A stretch of DNA of 64,000 nucleotides from Erysipelotrichales bacterium (GTDB lineage: Bacteria; Bacillota_I; Bacilli_A; RF39; UBA660): assembly GCA_022508565.1 (NCBI GenBank), contig JAFLUY010000007.1, forward strand, positions 1 through 64,000, in the 5' to 3' direction. Positions 27,843-36,995 of this stretch are shown piece after piece. The notes below the pieces were generated by a model that saw only the letters and a program-made list of their open reading frames with translations, ran no database searches and was not told the DNA's origin. The translations under genes were made by a program, and so were the position numbers. Each line of letters starts with the position of its first letter. Within the stretch, counting starts at the first letter, position 1.

Positions 27843-29372
27843 ATGAAAAAGTTTTATGTAATTATTTTAGGATTATTTATGATAGTATTACCTACACATG
27901 TATATGCATCATCTGCAAATATAAGTGTAAGTGCTAGCAATACAGTTATGGTAGGAAATCAAGTAACTGTAACTGTTACTTTATCAAGTAGTAGTAAGAT
28001 AGGAAGTTGGCAAGTAGATTTATCTTATGATAAAAATTTATTACAACTAACTAACAGTAATGCTGAGGGTGGCGGAACTTATATGGTAAATGTTGCCCAA
28101 AACGGTACTACAAGCAAAAAATATACATTTACATTTAAAACATTAAAAGCAGGTTCAGCAAAGGTAAGTGTAAATTCTTATACTTTGTATGACTATAATA
28201 CTATGGATGCAATGCAAACAACTGGTTCATCAAAAACTATTAGTATTAAAACAAAAGAAGAAATAGAGGCATCATATTCATCTAATGCTTACCTTAAAAG
28301 TTTAAGCGTTGGAGAATATGAATTAAAACCTGCATTTAATAAAGAGACATATGAATATAATGTTGAAGTTGAAAATGAAATTGAATCTATTACTTTAAGT
28401 GCATCAAAAGAAGATGCTAATGCTACTATAAGTGGTTCTGGTGAAAAAGAATTAGTTGAAGGTAATAACAAATTTGAAATAGTTGTTACTGCCCAAAAAG
28501 GTAATAGTTTAACTTATGTAGTTAATGTTTATAGAAAAGAATTAGATCCTATTAATATAAATATAAATGGTAAAGAATATGGTGTAGTTAGAAGAGCAGA
28601 TGCACTTCCTGAATTTAAAACTTTTACACCAACTACAGTAACGTATGAAGACACAGAAATACCCGCTTTATACAGTGAAATAACTGGAATTACTTTAGTT
28701 GGACTAAAAGATGAAGAAGGAAATGTGGTTACTTACTTTTATGAAGACAATAAGATAACTAATATCTACATTGAATTAAATGGAAATACTTATGCAATTA
28801 CTCCTCTTGAATTAAAAGAAAGTGATTTATTCAATAACTATAAGATCAAAGAAGTTGAAATAAATGGTGTTAAAGTAAAAGCTTATATTTTAGCAGACGA
28901 TTCAAAATACGCAATTATATATGGACAAAATGTTGAAAATGGAGATATCACATATTATTCTTACTCTTTAACTGATGGAACATTCCAAGTTTATGATAAA
29001 GATTTAATTGCCTTTTATGAAGAAAGAATTCAAAACTACAAGTATATTCTTTTAGGCGCTATTGCAGTAATATTTATTCTTCTACTTATCGTATGTTTTA
29101 GAAAAACAAAAAAAATTAAGAAAAATGATAACAAATATGATGCTTCATTAGTTCAAACTATTGAAAATCATATAGATGAAGAAATAAAAGAAGAAATAAA
29201 AAATGAAAACGAGAAAAAAGAAGAAACTAAAGAGATCAAACTTGTAGAAAAAGATATAGAGGAAAGTGTTGATAAAACTAGCGAGATAAAACTTGTTAAC
29301 AACGAAGAAAGTAAGAATAATAAGAAACATAAGAATAAAAAACAAAAGATTAGAAATGACTTTGATTTCTAG
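27843..29372 (+). CDS. Membrane-anchored cohesin-like protein with cadherin-like domain
   Basis: A 509-residue surface protein. Signal peptide at 1-22. A cohesin-like domain covers about 24-140 (ISVSASNTVMVGNQVTVTVT, IGSWQVDLSYDKNLLQL, then SAKVSVNS). A cadherin-like beta-sandwich (about 150-232) starts YLKSLSVGEYELKPAFNKET and ends TYVVNVYRKE. An unassigned extracellular region follows. One transmembrane helix lies at about 400-421, then a highly charged 85-residue cytoplasmic tail with two EIKLV repeats. GGAGG overlapping the upstream stop serves as ribosome-binding site, so it is co-translated with the dockerin enzyme. Probable anchor for that enzyme (inference). Confidence 0.8.
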   Translation: MKKFYVIILGLFMIVLPTHVYASSANISVSASNTVMVGNQVTVTVTLSSSSKIGSWQVDLSYDKNLLQLTNSNAEGGGTYMVNVAQNGTTSKKYTFTFKTLKAGSAKVSVNSYTLYDYNTMDAMQTTGSSKTISIKTKEEIEASYSSNAYLKSLSVGEYELKPAFNKETYEYNVEVENEIESITLSASKEDANATISGSGEKELVEGNNKFEIVVTAQKGNSLTYVVNVYRKELDPINININGKEYGVVRRADALPEFKTFTPTTVTYEDTEIPALYSEITGITLVGLKDEEGNVVTYFYEDNKITNIYIELNGNTYAITPLELKESDLFNNYKIKEVEINGVKVKAYILADDSKYAIIYGQNVENGDITYYSYSLTDGTFQVYDKDLIAFYEERIQNYKYILLGAIAVIFILLLIVCFRKTKKIKKNDNKYDASLVQTIENHIDEEIKEEIKNENEKKEETKEIKLVEKDIEESVDKTSEIKLVNNEESKNNKKHKNKKQKIRNDFDF

Positions 29373-29415
29373 TCTTTTTTCTTGTCTTTTTCATATAAAG
29401 TAATAGGTGATATGT

Positions 29416-30186
29416 TTGAAATATTTTAAATACTCTTTACTTATTTTTTTATGTGTAATTTCATTTTATGTTTCAGATAAACTACTTTTATATGTTGAAA
29501 ATGCAAGCCCTTTAATGCAGGCAATAAACGATGTTGAAGATTTTGATGAATATGCTCCGGTTAATGCTACTATTGATGGTAATACTATAATACCAGGAAA
29601 AAAAGGAAGAACTATTAATAAAAGAGAAACTTACTTAAAGATGAATGATTTTGGAGCATTTAATAATACCTTTTTTGTTTATGATTATGAATCGCCAGAA
29701 GTGTCTTTAGATGATAATTTAGATAAAGTAATTATAAAAGGAAATGATGATAAAAAAATATCATTATTAGTCGATACTAATAAGTATGATGAATTTTTTC
29801 TTGAAAATAAAATTAAAACAACTAAATTAATTAGTAATAAAGATAATATAACAGATGATGAAAACATTAGTTATATTAATGCAAACTTAGATAAAGATCT
29901 TTTCTATGACTTAAATTATTATCTAAAGAGAAAAAAAGAAAATAATAAAATATGTTTAGTAGGTAAGTCAAATATAGAGGTTTGTAAAACTTTAAAATAT
30001 TATTTGGTTGAACCAAATTTAAATATGTATCATTCAAATGTTGTTATGGTAAAAACAAAACTTGAAGGCGGTTCTATTATATATATTCATGATGATGTTT
30101 CTTTAAGTGAATTAAAAGTAATAGTTCAAGAAATAAATTATAAAAATTTAGAAATAGTAAGCTTAAGTGAATTAATTAAAGAATAA
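29416..30186 (+). CDS. Membrane-anchored protein, possibly a degenerate polysaccharide-deacetylase-like domain
   Basis: About 256 residues. N-terminal hydrophobic anchor (about 5-23), then an external region containing IIPGKKGRTINKRETYLKM and LDKVIIKGNDDKKISLLVDT, a layout resembling the N-terminal lead of Firmicutes NodB-fold deacetylases. The metal-binding His-His-Asp motifs were not found, so catalytic function is doubtful. The start is taken as TTG at 29416, with AGGTGAT (29405-29411) 4 nt upstream; the ATG at 29412 is out of frame. Same strand and just after the cohesin-like gene. Confidence 0.65.
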   Translation: MKYFKYSLLIFLCVISFYVSDKLLLYVENASPLMQAINDVEDFDEYAPVNATIDGNTIIPGKKGRTINKRETYLKMNDFGAFNNTFFVYDYESPEVSLDDNLDKVIIKGNDDKKISLLVDTNKYDEFFLENKIKTTKLISNKDNITDDENISYINANLDKDLFYDLNYYLKRKKENNKICLVGKSNIEVCKTLKYYLVEPNLNMYHSNVVMVKTKLEGGSIIYIHDDVSLSELKVIVQEINYKNLEIVSLSELIKE

Positions 30187-30190
30187 CTAT

Positions 30191-30219
30191 TTGACATTTT
30201 ATAGTACTTAATATAGAAT
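30191..30219 (+). promoter_or_regulatory. Promoter of the 119-residue unknown gene
   Basis: TTGACA (30191-30196), 17-nt spacer, TAGAAT (30214-30219). Confidence 0.75.
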
Positions 30220-30249
30220 AAAAACAACGAAAGAAAAATAGGTGGCATT

Positions 30250-30609
30250 ATGAAAAAAAGAGATGTCTATGTTGCGCCAATTTATATGGATAAAAAAATC
30301 AATGATGAAACAAAAAATATTAGTACAGATAGAATTACAGTATGTGATCAAGCCGTACTTGTAAAAAATCATGGTGGCGCTTATGTATGGCTTAATGAAA
30401 TTAACACTCTTGAAGATATGTTTTTATTCTATATGTGTTTATCAAATATAATAGAAACAGAACCACAAAACAATGAAGAGTTTTATACCGATGAGTCAAA
30501 AGCTGTTCCATACTTTGATATAAATGAACATGAACAAAAAATTGGTGTAAAGAAATTAAAACGTGAAATACTTTTGGACCCAAGATTACCAGGTGGAGTA
30601 GAGTATTAA
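30250..30609 (+). CDS. Small soluble protein, unknown function
   Basis: A 119-residue hydrophilic protein with no signal or membrane segment; starts MKKRDVYVAPIYMDKKINDE. No family recognised. It has a strong promoter, an AGGTGG ribosome-binding site and a terminator of its own, so it is a genuine single-gene unit. Codon use is like its neighbours. It lies between a surface-protein cluster and polA. Confidence 0.75.
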   Translation: MKKRDVYVAPIYMDKKINDETKNISTDRITVCDQAVLVKNHGGAYVWLNEINTLEDMFLFYMCLSNIIETEPQNNEEFYTDESKAVPYFDINEHEQKIGVKKLKREILLDPRLPGGVEY

Positions 30610-30629
30610 AAGACAGAAATGTCTTTTTT
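30608..30629 (+). terminator. Terminator after the 119-residue gene
   Basis: AAAAGACA / TGTCTTTT stem with GAAA tetraloop, then T. Confidence 0.88.
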
Positions 30630-30678
30630 CTATGTAAGAAAATTATCAAATATGCTAAAATATTATTAGGTGATAATC

Positions 30679-33219
30679 ATGAAGAAAATAGTATTAATAG
30701 ATGGTAATAATTTAATGTTTAGAAGTTACTATGCTACTGCCTACACGGGTAGTTTAATGAAAAATTCAAAAGGCTTAGTAACTAATGCTTTATATGGTTT
30801 TGCTAATATGATTAATAAGATAATTGAAGAAGAAAAGCCAGAATATATGTGTGTTGCTTTTGATGTTGGAAAAAGTTTTAGACATAGACAATATGCTGAA
30901 TATAAAGCAGGAAGAAGTGCTACTCCTGAAGAACTAAAAATGCAAATGCCAATAGCTAGAACAATGTTAGATAAAATGGGTATATTTAATATAAATGTTT
31001 TAGACTATGAAGCTGATGACATTATTGGTACTTTAGCAAAAAGAGCGAATGAAGATCCTGAGTGGGATGCTTTACTTGTTACAAGTGATCATGATTATTT
31101 ACAATTGATTACTGATGTTGTTAATGTTAAATTATTACAACCTAAAGGCTTTACTAAATATAATCCTGCATCATTTAAGGAAGAATATGGAATTGAACCT
31201 ATTAGGGTAATTGATTTAAAAGCTTTAATGGGCGATTCTTCAGATAATATACCAGGAGTTCCAGGTATAGGCGAAAAGACAGCCTTAAAATTATTAGTTG
31301 AATATGGAACACTAGACAATTTATATGAAAATATTTCATCTATTAAAGGTAAACTTTATGATAAGTTAGTAGAAAATAAGGAGTCTGCATATTTTTCTTA
31401 TGAACTTGCTACAATCTTCTGTGATGTTCCAATAAATAATAAATTTGAAGATATGAAGTATGAAGGGCCTACAAAGGAATTAGATGATTTCTATCGCGAA
31501 TTAGAATTCTATTCTTTAGTCAATAAACATGAAAATGTAAAAAAAGTAGTGGTTGATAATAATTCTAAAGTATTAGAAAATGTTAACGAAATTAGTTTAG
31601 ATAAGCAAATATCTTATTACATAGAATGTGATAATGAAAATTATCATCTTGCAAATATTTTAGGTATGGGTTTATATGACGGGAAAAATCTATTTTATGT
31701 AGAAGAGAGCAAAATAAATGAAGTAATGGCATATATTAAAGATGTTCCTAAATATACTTTTGAATTAAAAAAGAATATGTGCTTACTTAAAAATGTTGAC
31801 CTTAATACAATTTTTGATTTAAATTTGGCAGCATATCTTTTAAATAAGACAACAAAAGATGATTTAGCAATATTAATGAATAATGATTCAATTGAAGTTC
31901 CATTAATTCATGATATTATTAAGAAAAAAATTGATGTTAAACCATTTGTAACTTTAAAAGCTAAATATATTAGTGATTTACATGATAAATATATAGATGA
32001 TTTAAAAAGTGAAGAGATGTATGATTTATATACAAATATAGAACATCCTTTAATTAGAGTTCTAGCTAAAATGGAACTTAATGGTATTAAGTGTGATAAA
32101 AATATTTTAAGTGAAATGGCAGGTAAAATTAAAATTCAAATTGAAGAATTACAAAGTGAAATATATGAATTATGTGGACGTGAATTTAATATTTCATCAC
32201 CTAAGCAACTTGCTACTGTTCTTTTTGAAGATTTAGGTTTACCACATGGTAAGAAGATTAGTACAAGTGCTGATGTTTTAGAAAAACTAGTATCAGTTCA
32301 TCCAGTAATTGCTAAGATTCTTGAATATAGAAATATTACAAAACTTTATAGTACATACTTAGAAGGGTTAAATAAATATATTTTAGATGATGGTAAAATT
32401 CATACCATATATAAACAGACTCTAACAAGAACAGGAAGACTATCCTCAGTTGATCCTAATATGCAAAACATTCCAACTCGTGATGAATTAGGACGATTAG
32501 TAAGAAAAGCTTTCTTACCAGTTAATCAAGAATTCTTATCAGCAGATTATTCACAAATTGAGCTTCGTATACTTGCTCATATTTCTGAAAGTGAAGATTT
32601 AATTCAAGCATTTATTGACGGCAATGATATTCATACAAAAGTAGCTGCTGATATATTTAATAAAGATATGAAAGATGTTACTAAGAATGAAAGAAGAACT
32701 GCAAAGGCTGTAATCTTTGGAATAGTTTATGGTATTAGTGGTTTTGGTTTAGGAGAAAATATTGGAGTTAGTCCTAAAGAAGCTAAAAAGTTTATTGAAA
32801 AATATTATGAATTATATCCTGGTGTAAAAAGATATATGGATATGATTGTCAAAGATGCTTATGATTGTGGTTATGTTAGAACACTATTTAACCGTAAAAG
32901 AAATATTGATGAGTTATTTTCAAGTAACTTTATGATTAGACAGGGTGGAGAAAGAATTGCTTTAAATACTCCAATCCAAGGAACAAGTGCTGATATTATC
33001 AAAAAAGCTATGGTTGAAATTGATGAAGCATTTGAGGCAAATAATATTAAATCATCTATGCTTTTACAAGTACATGATGAACTTATCTTTGATGTAATAG
33101 AGGAAGAGAAAAATAAAGTTTCAGATATAGTTAAAACAATCATGGAATCTACAGTTAAATTCTCAGTCCCGTTACTCGTTAGTCAAGACTTTGGTACAGA
33201 TCTATATGAAACTAAATAA
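30679..33219 (+). CDS. polA: DNA polymerase I
   Basis: About 846 residues. The N-terminal 5'-3' exonuclease/flap domain (about 1-290) has DGNNLMFRSYYA, DYEADDIIGTLA, TSDHDYLQL and GDSSDNIPGVPGIGEKTA. The middle 3'-5' exonuclease-like domain (about 310-460) lacks the DxE proofreading motif, so proofreading is probably absent, as in other Firmicutes. Polymerase motif A is DYSQIELRILAH, motif B RRTAKAVIFGIVYG, motif C LLQVHDELIFDV. Works in Okazaki-fragment maturation and repair. The ATG at 30679 follows AGGTGAT. mutM lies two genes downstream. Confidence 0.97.
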   Translation: MKKIVLIDGNNLMFRSYYATAYTGSLMKNSKGLVTNALYGFANMINKIIEEEKPEYMCVAFDVGKSFRHRQYAEYKAGRSATPEELKMQMPIARTMLDKMGIFNINVLDYEADDIIGTLAKRANEDPEWDALLVTSDHDYLQLITDVVNVKLLQPKGFTKYNPASFKEEYGIEPIRVIDLKALMGDSSDNIPGVPGIGEKTALKLLVEYGTLDNLYENISSIKGKLYDKLVENKESAYFSYELATIFCDVPINNKFEDMKYEGPTKELDDFYRELEFYSLVNKHENVKKVVVDNNSKVLENVNEISLDKQISYYIECDNENYHLANILGMGLYDGKNLFYVEESKINEVMAYIKDVPKYTFELKKNMCLLKNVDLNTIFDLNLAAYLLNKTTKDDLAILMNNDSIEVPLIHDIIKKKIDVKPFVTLKAKYISDLHDKYIDDLKSEEMYDLYTNIEHPLIRVLAKMELNGIKCDKNILSEMAGKIKIQIEELQSEIYELCGREFNISSPKQLATVLFEDLGLPHGKKISTSADVLEKLVSVHPVIAKILEYRNITKLYSTYLEGLNKYILDDGKIHTIYKQTLTRTGRLSSVDPNMQNIPTRDELGRLVRKAFLPVNQEFLSADYSQIELRILAHISESEDLIQAFIDGNDIHTKVAADIFNKDMKDVTKNERRTAKAVIFGIVYGISGFGLGENIGVSPKEAKKFIEKYYELYPGVKRYMDMIVKDAYDCGYVRTLFNRKRNIDELFSSNFMIRQGGERIALNTPIQGTSADIIKKAMVEIDEAFEANNIKSSMLLQVHDELIFDVIEEEKNKVSDIVKTIMESTVKFSVPLLVSQDFGTDLYETK

Positions 33220-33240
33220 GAAGCATATGCTTCTTTTTTT
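33218..33240 (+). terminator. Terminator after polA
   Basis: AAGAAGCATATGCTTCTT palindrome followed by T-run. Confidence 0.88.
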
Positions 33241-33267
33241 GACAAATAAAGTTTTGATTAATATAAT
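33239..33267 (+). promoter_or_regulatory. Consensus promoter for the HExxH gene
   Basis: TTGACA (33239-33244), 17-nt spacer, TATAAT (33262-33267): a perfect housekeeping match whose first bases lie inside the polA terminator T-run. Confidence 0.8.
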
Positions 33268-33300
33268 ATGCAATAATAAATTATCAATTAGGTGATTATT

Positions 33301-34077
33301 ATGGAATTAACTAACAAAGCAGTAAGAGAATTAACTGCTTTAAAAGATGAATATGAAAGAAAAGAACAACTTGCTGATAAAAAATTTATGGTAAGTGCTT
33401 TAGATATCCTTGAAGCAGAAGCAAGATTTCAAGGTCTATTAGAATATGATTTTGTTGATCATGATTATTGGACTATTTTTACTGAAGGAGAATTAATAAG
33501 TATTAATTTTAAGAAATTATTAGATTATTCTAAAAAAGAATTATCTTTATATAAGAAAAAGTATAAAAAAGAAGAATTATTTGCAATAAGAAATATGTAT
33601 GTATTATATTGTTTAATTCATGAAGGTTCACACGTATGGCAGTTTTGTGGTCTAGATGATTATGATGAGATTAATCGATATTACAATGCAATTGATTTTG
33701 ATGAAGAAGATTTATATAATCGATTAAAATATAGATTATTTCACGATACTTACTCATTTGAAAGACATGCTTGTATTGATGCTAATCGAGAACTTGCAAA
33801 AATCTATGGCGGAACTAAATTTGCAAAAATAGCTACAATGGCTCATATGTATTATTTATCTAGTAATTATGGAATATTATCTCCTGTTGAGAAGACTTTA
33901 TTGATAAGGCATAAGAAGAATGATTTTGATACTACTGATATACCAACTCCTCTTCTTATTGATGTTGGATTTAGACTTGATAAAGATACTTATAAAGAAT
34001 TTGAACAAATCATTATTAAAGAAGCCAAAGGCAAAATTAGTTATGAAAAAAGTTTAAGTCTTATTAATAAATTATAA
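33301..34077 (+). CDS. Putative zinc-binding protein with HExxH motif, unknown function
   Basis: A 258-residue soluble protein. The motif LIHEGSHVWQF (near residue 105) fits HExxH of zinc metallopeptidases, and a later helix (SFERHACIDANRELA, near 155) supplies possible third ligands. No signal peptide, so it would act in the cytoplasm. I do not recognise the family; proteolysis is only a possibility. A perfect consensus promoter and AGGTGAT ribosome-binding site suggest high expression. It may share a transcript with mutM, which starts 53 nt later. Confidence 0.75.
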   Translation: MELTNKAVRELTALKDEYERKEQLADKKFMVSALDILEAEARFQGLLEYDFVDHDYWTIFTEGELISINFKKLLDYSKKELSLYKKKYKKEELFAIRNMYVLYCLIHEGSHVWQFCGLDDYDEINRYYNAIDFDEEDLYNRLKYRLFHDTYSFERHACIDANRELAKIYGGTKFAKIATMAHMYYLSSNYGILSPVEKTLLIRHKKNDFDTTDIPTPLLIDVGFRLDKDTYKEFEQIIIKEAKGKISYEKSLSLINKL

Positions 34078-34130
34078 GTTGCTAATAATTATATTTAGTG
34101 ATAATATTTTTTTAGAATGAAGGTGAAGTT

Positions 34131-34949
34131 ATGCCAGAACTTGCAGAAGTTAGAACAGTTGCTAGAACTTTAAATGAAAGAATTGTAGGTAAAAAGATTA
34201 TTGGAGTTGATACTCCATTTGATAAAATAATTGAAGGAGATAAAAAAGCATTTGTTGAAGGTGCTATTAACTCTTACATTACAAATGTTGATAATTATGG
34301 AAAATGGATATTTATATCTTTAGGATCTAATACTATCATGGCACATTTACGTATGGAGGGTAAATTCTTTATTAAACCTCAAGATGAAAAAATAAGTAAA
34401 CACGAACATATTATATTTCATTTAGATGATGGTACTGATTTAAGATATCATGATGTTCGTAAGTTTGGAAAAATGATTTTAGTTAAAACTGACGAAATAT
34501 ATAGATCAAAAGAAATTGCTAAATTAGGTATTGAACCTGATAATAAAGCTTTAAGTGCTCATTATATTCATGAATGTTTAAAATCAAAAAAAATGCCAAT
34601 TAAGACAGCTTTACTTGATCAAACAATTATTAATGGGCTAGGTAATATCTATGCAGATGAAGTTTTATTCGCATCTGGTATTAATCCCTTAAGAGAAGCT
34701 TGTTCAATTAAACTAACTGAATGCGAAAGTATTAAAAATGCAGCGAGTGCAATTATAACTAAAGCAACTGAAATGGGCGGAACAACTATAAGAAGTTATA
34801 CTTCTTCATTAGGAGTATACGGTAACTATCAAAGCGAACTTAAAGTTCATACAAAACAAGGTGTGCCTTGCCAGGTATGTGGAAGTGAAATAAAGAAGAC
34901 AAGAGTAGGTGGAAGAGGAACTTACTATTGTCCTAAATGTCAAAAATAA
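34131..34949 (+). CDS. mutM: Formamidopyrimidine-DNA glycosylase
   Basis: A 272-residue bifunctional glycosylase/AP lyase that removes 8-oxoguanine. The mature N-terminus is Pro-Glu (PELAEVR; homologues usually read PELPEVE), which supplies the catalytic Pro and Glu. MAHLRMEGKF contains the catalytic beta-turn Lys. The C-terminal zinc finger is complete: CQVCGSEIKK to CPKC. The neighbourhood with polA matches the Bacillus polA-mutM order, except for the inserted HExxH gene. GAAGGTGAAG precedes the ATG. Confidence 0.95.
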   Translation: MPELAEVRTVARTLNERIVGKKIIGVDTPFDKIIEGDKKAFVEGAINSYITNVDNYGKWIFISLGSNTIMAHLRMEGKFFIKPQDEKISKHEHIIFHLDDGTDLRYHDVRKFGKMILVKTDEIYRSKEIAKLGIEPDNKALSAHYIHECLKSKKMPIKTALLDQTIINGLGNIYADEVLFASGINPLREACSIKLTECESIKNAASAIITKATEMGGTTIRSYTSSLGVYGNYQSELKVHTKQGVPCQVCGSEIKKTRVGGRGTYYCPKCQK

Positions 34950-34950
34950 A

Positions 34951-34986
34951 AAATACACCAATTCTAATATTTTGGTGTATTTTTTT
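34951..34986 (+). terminator. Terminator after mutM
   Basis: AAATACACCAA / TTGGTGTATTT stem followed by T-run. Confidence 0.88.
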
Positions 34987-35049
34987 CTGGTTTTTTAGAA
35001 TTTTGTCGAATGTATTGGTAATCACAATAAGTTGATAAAGAATAATGAT

Positions 35050-35190
35050 GTTTACAAAAATCCGTTGGTTAAATAATAACTAAAGCATTATGTTATATAA
35101 TCTCTTAAGAAACGATATTTAAGTATGTCATCATTATGATGGTTTTTATTGTGTAAATTTTTATAATAAATCAACGGTTTTTTAGTGAAC
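35050..35190. repeat. Imperfect inverted repeat in the gene-free stretch before ezrA
   Basis: The left arm (35050-35070, GTTTAC, A5, CCGTTGGTT) and right arm (35170-35190, ATCAACGG, T6, GTGAAC) are near-complementary over about 20 bp with one mismatch or bulge and two G-U pairs. The 99-nt interior contains smaller palindromes (CTTAA...TTAAG; CATCA...TGATG). No reading frame fits. It could be a structured RNA, since the right arm contains T6, or the remnant of a small mobile repeat. No single family is recognised. The remainder of 34987-35259 is AT-rich with a TATAAT at 35230-35235 before ezrA. Confidence 0.5.
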
Positions 35191-35259
35191 TTATGTGTAA
35201 AGTCAATGTTTTTTTCACAAAGCCTATGTTATAATTATTTATAGTAAAGGAGTGTTTGT

Positions 35260-36987
35260 ATGAGCGAGCAATTATTAACAATGATTACTATAACTTATGC
35301 TGTAATTACTTTTATTGTCGTTTTAGTAATTGTTTTCATTGTACTTAAAAGAATAAAAGATCAATATAAAAACACTCTTGTAGAACTTGAAAGAAGTAAA
35401 AACCTAATTATTAGTGGTTCTATTTTATCAGAATTAAATAAAGTAGAAGCGTTAATTAATAATAAAGACTTAGAAGAAAAATACAATTATTGGAAGAGTA
35501 TATTTAAAAATATTAAAGATGTTGAAGTACCTAACATTACTAATGAAATAATTACAGCTGAAGAATTACTTGAAGATCACAATTATTCACAAGTTAAAGA
35601 TGTATTAGGAAGAATTGAATTTAATATATATATTGCAAAAAGTAAAGCTCAAAAATTACTTGAAGATATTAAAGAAATTACTTTATCTGAACAAAAGAAT
35701 CGTGAAATTGTTACAAAACTAAAAACAGATTATCGTACAATTTTCTTACAATATAACAATAATGATAAAGACGATTATAGTTTAATTAGAACCCCATTAG
35801 AATTACAATTTGAAAATATTGATAAATTATTTTCGACTTTTGAAATGGCTATGGAAAACAATGTATATTCAGAAGTAGGTAAAATAGTTAGAGCTTTGGA
35901 TGATTCTATAGGTAACTTAAAAATAGTAATTGAAGAAGCACCAAGTATTATTTTGATGGGTAGAAACTTAATTCCAAATAGAATTAAAGAAGTTAATAAA
36001 GTTTATGAAAAAATGAAGAACGATGGCTTTAACTTAGATTATTTAAATATTGAATATAATATTAGTGAATCTGAGAAAAAAGTTGCTGATGTTTTTGATA
36101 GACTAAATGTTTTAAACTTAGAGGATTCAGTATTTGAACTTCGTACTATTATGGATTACTTTGATTCTTTATACAGCGATTTTGATAAAGAAAGAATTTC
36201 TAAGAAATCATTTGATGATTACATTAGAAGTGTAATTATGAAATGCAAAAAACTTAAAAAAATAATTAATAAATTATCTAACAAGATTAATGATATTAAG
36301 TATAGCTATGACTTAACTGATGATGATGTTAAAATTATAGTTGAATTAAAAATAGAAGTAGCTGAATGCGAAGAAAAATATGATGAAATAATTGCAGCCT
36401 ATCGTGAAAAGAAAACAGCTTATTCTAAACTTAATAAAGAGATGGATTTGGTAAATGCTCGTTTACTTAAATGCGAAGATAAATTAAATTATACATTAAG
36501 AAGTTTAGGCTCTTTAAAAGAAGATGAAATAAGAGCAAGAGAACAATTAACAGAAATTAAATCAATTGTTAAAGAAGCAAGAACACATGTTAATTCTTTT
36601 AAATTACCAGTTGTTCCAAAAAACTATTATGTTGAATTAGATGAAGCAAATGAAGCAATAAAAAATATGGTTATTGAACTCGAAAAACAACCAATAAGTA
36701 TCAAGACTTTAAATACAAGAGTTGATACAGCTAGAGATTTAGTATTAAAAGTTTATAATACATCTATTGAGATTATTAAAACTGCTTCTATGGCAGAGAA
36801 TGCAATTGTCTATGGAAATAGATATAGACCAGTTAATTCAAGCATTGATTCTGGTTTAGCTAAAGCTGAGAGAGAATTCTTTAAAGGCAACTTTAAATCG
36901 AGTTTGGAACTTGCAATTAATTCAATTAATGTAGTTGAACCAGGAATTTATAATAGATTACTAGATGCTTATAAAAGCGAGAATTAG
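35260..36987 (+). CDS. ezrA: Septation ring formation regulator EzrA
   Basis: A 575-residue protein with one N-terminal transmembrane helix (about 8-30) and no other hydrophobic stretch; the rest is helical and coiled-coil, matching the spectrin-like repeats of EzrA. EzrA limits FtsZ ring formation at poles and helps cycle PBP1. Sequence cues include the N-terminal anchor orientation, length (Bacillus about 562) and direct synteny with a cysteine desulfurase, as in Bacillus ezrA-nifZ. GGAG precedes the ATG. Confidence 0.88.
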   Translation: MSEQLLTMITITYAVITFIVVLVIVFIVLKRIKDQYKNTLVELERSKNLIISGSILSELNKVEALINNKDLEEKYNYWKSIFKNIKDVEVPNITNEIITAEELLEDHNYSQVKDVLGRIEFNIYIAKSKAQKLLEDIKEITLSEQKNREIVTKLKTDYRTIFLQYNNNDKDDYSLIRTPLELQFENIDKLFSTFEMAMENNVYSEVGKIVRALDDSIGNLKIVIEEAPSIILMGRNLIPNRIKEVNKVYEKMKNDGFNLDYLNIEYNISESEKKVADVFDRLNVLNLEDSVFELRTIMDYFDSLYSDFDKERISKKSFDDYIRSVIMKCKKLKKIINKLSNKINDIKYSYDLTDDDVKIIVELKIEVAECEEKYDEIIAAYREKKTAYSKLNKEMDLVNARLLKCEDKLNYTLRSLGSLKEDEIRAREQLTEIKSIVKEARTHVNSFKLPVVPKNYYVELDEANEAIKNMVIELEKQPISIKTLNTRVDTARDLVLKVYNTSIEIIKTASMAENAIVYGNRYRPVNSSIDSGLAKAEREFFKGNFKSSLELAINSINVVEPGIYNRLLDAYKSEN

Positions 36988-36995
36988 GAGGATAT

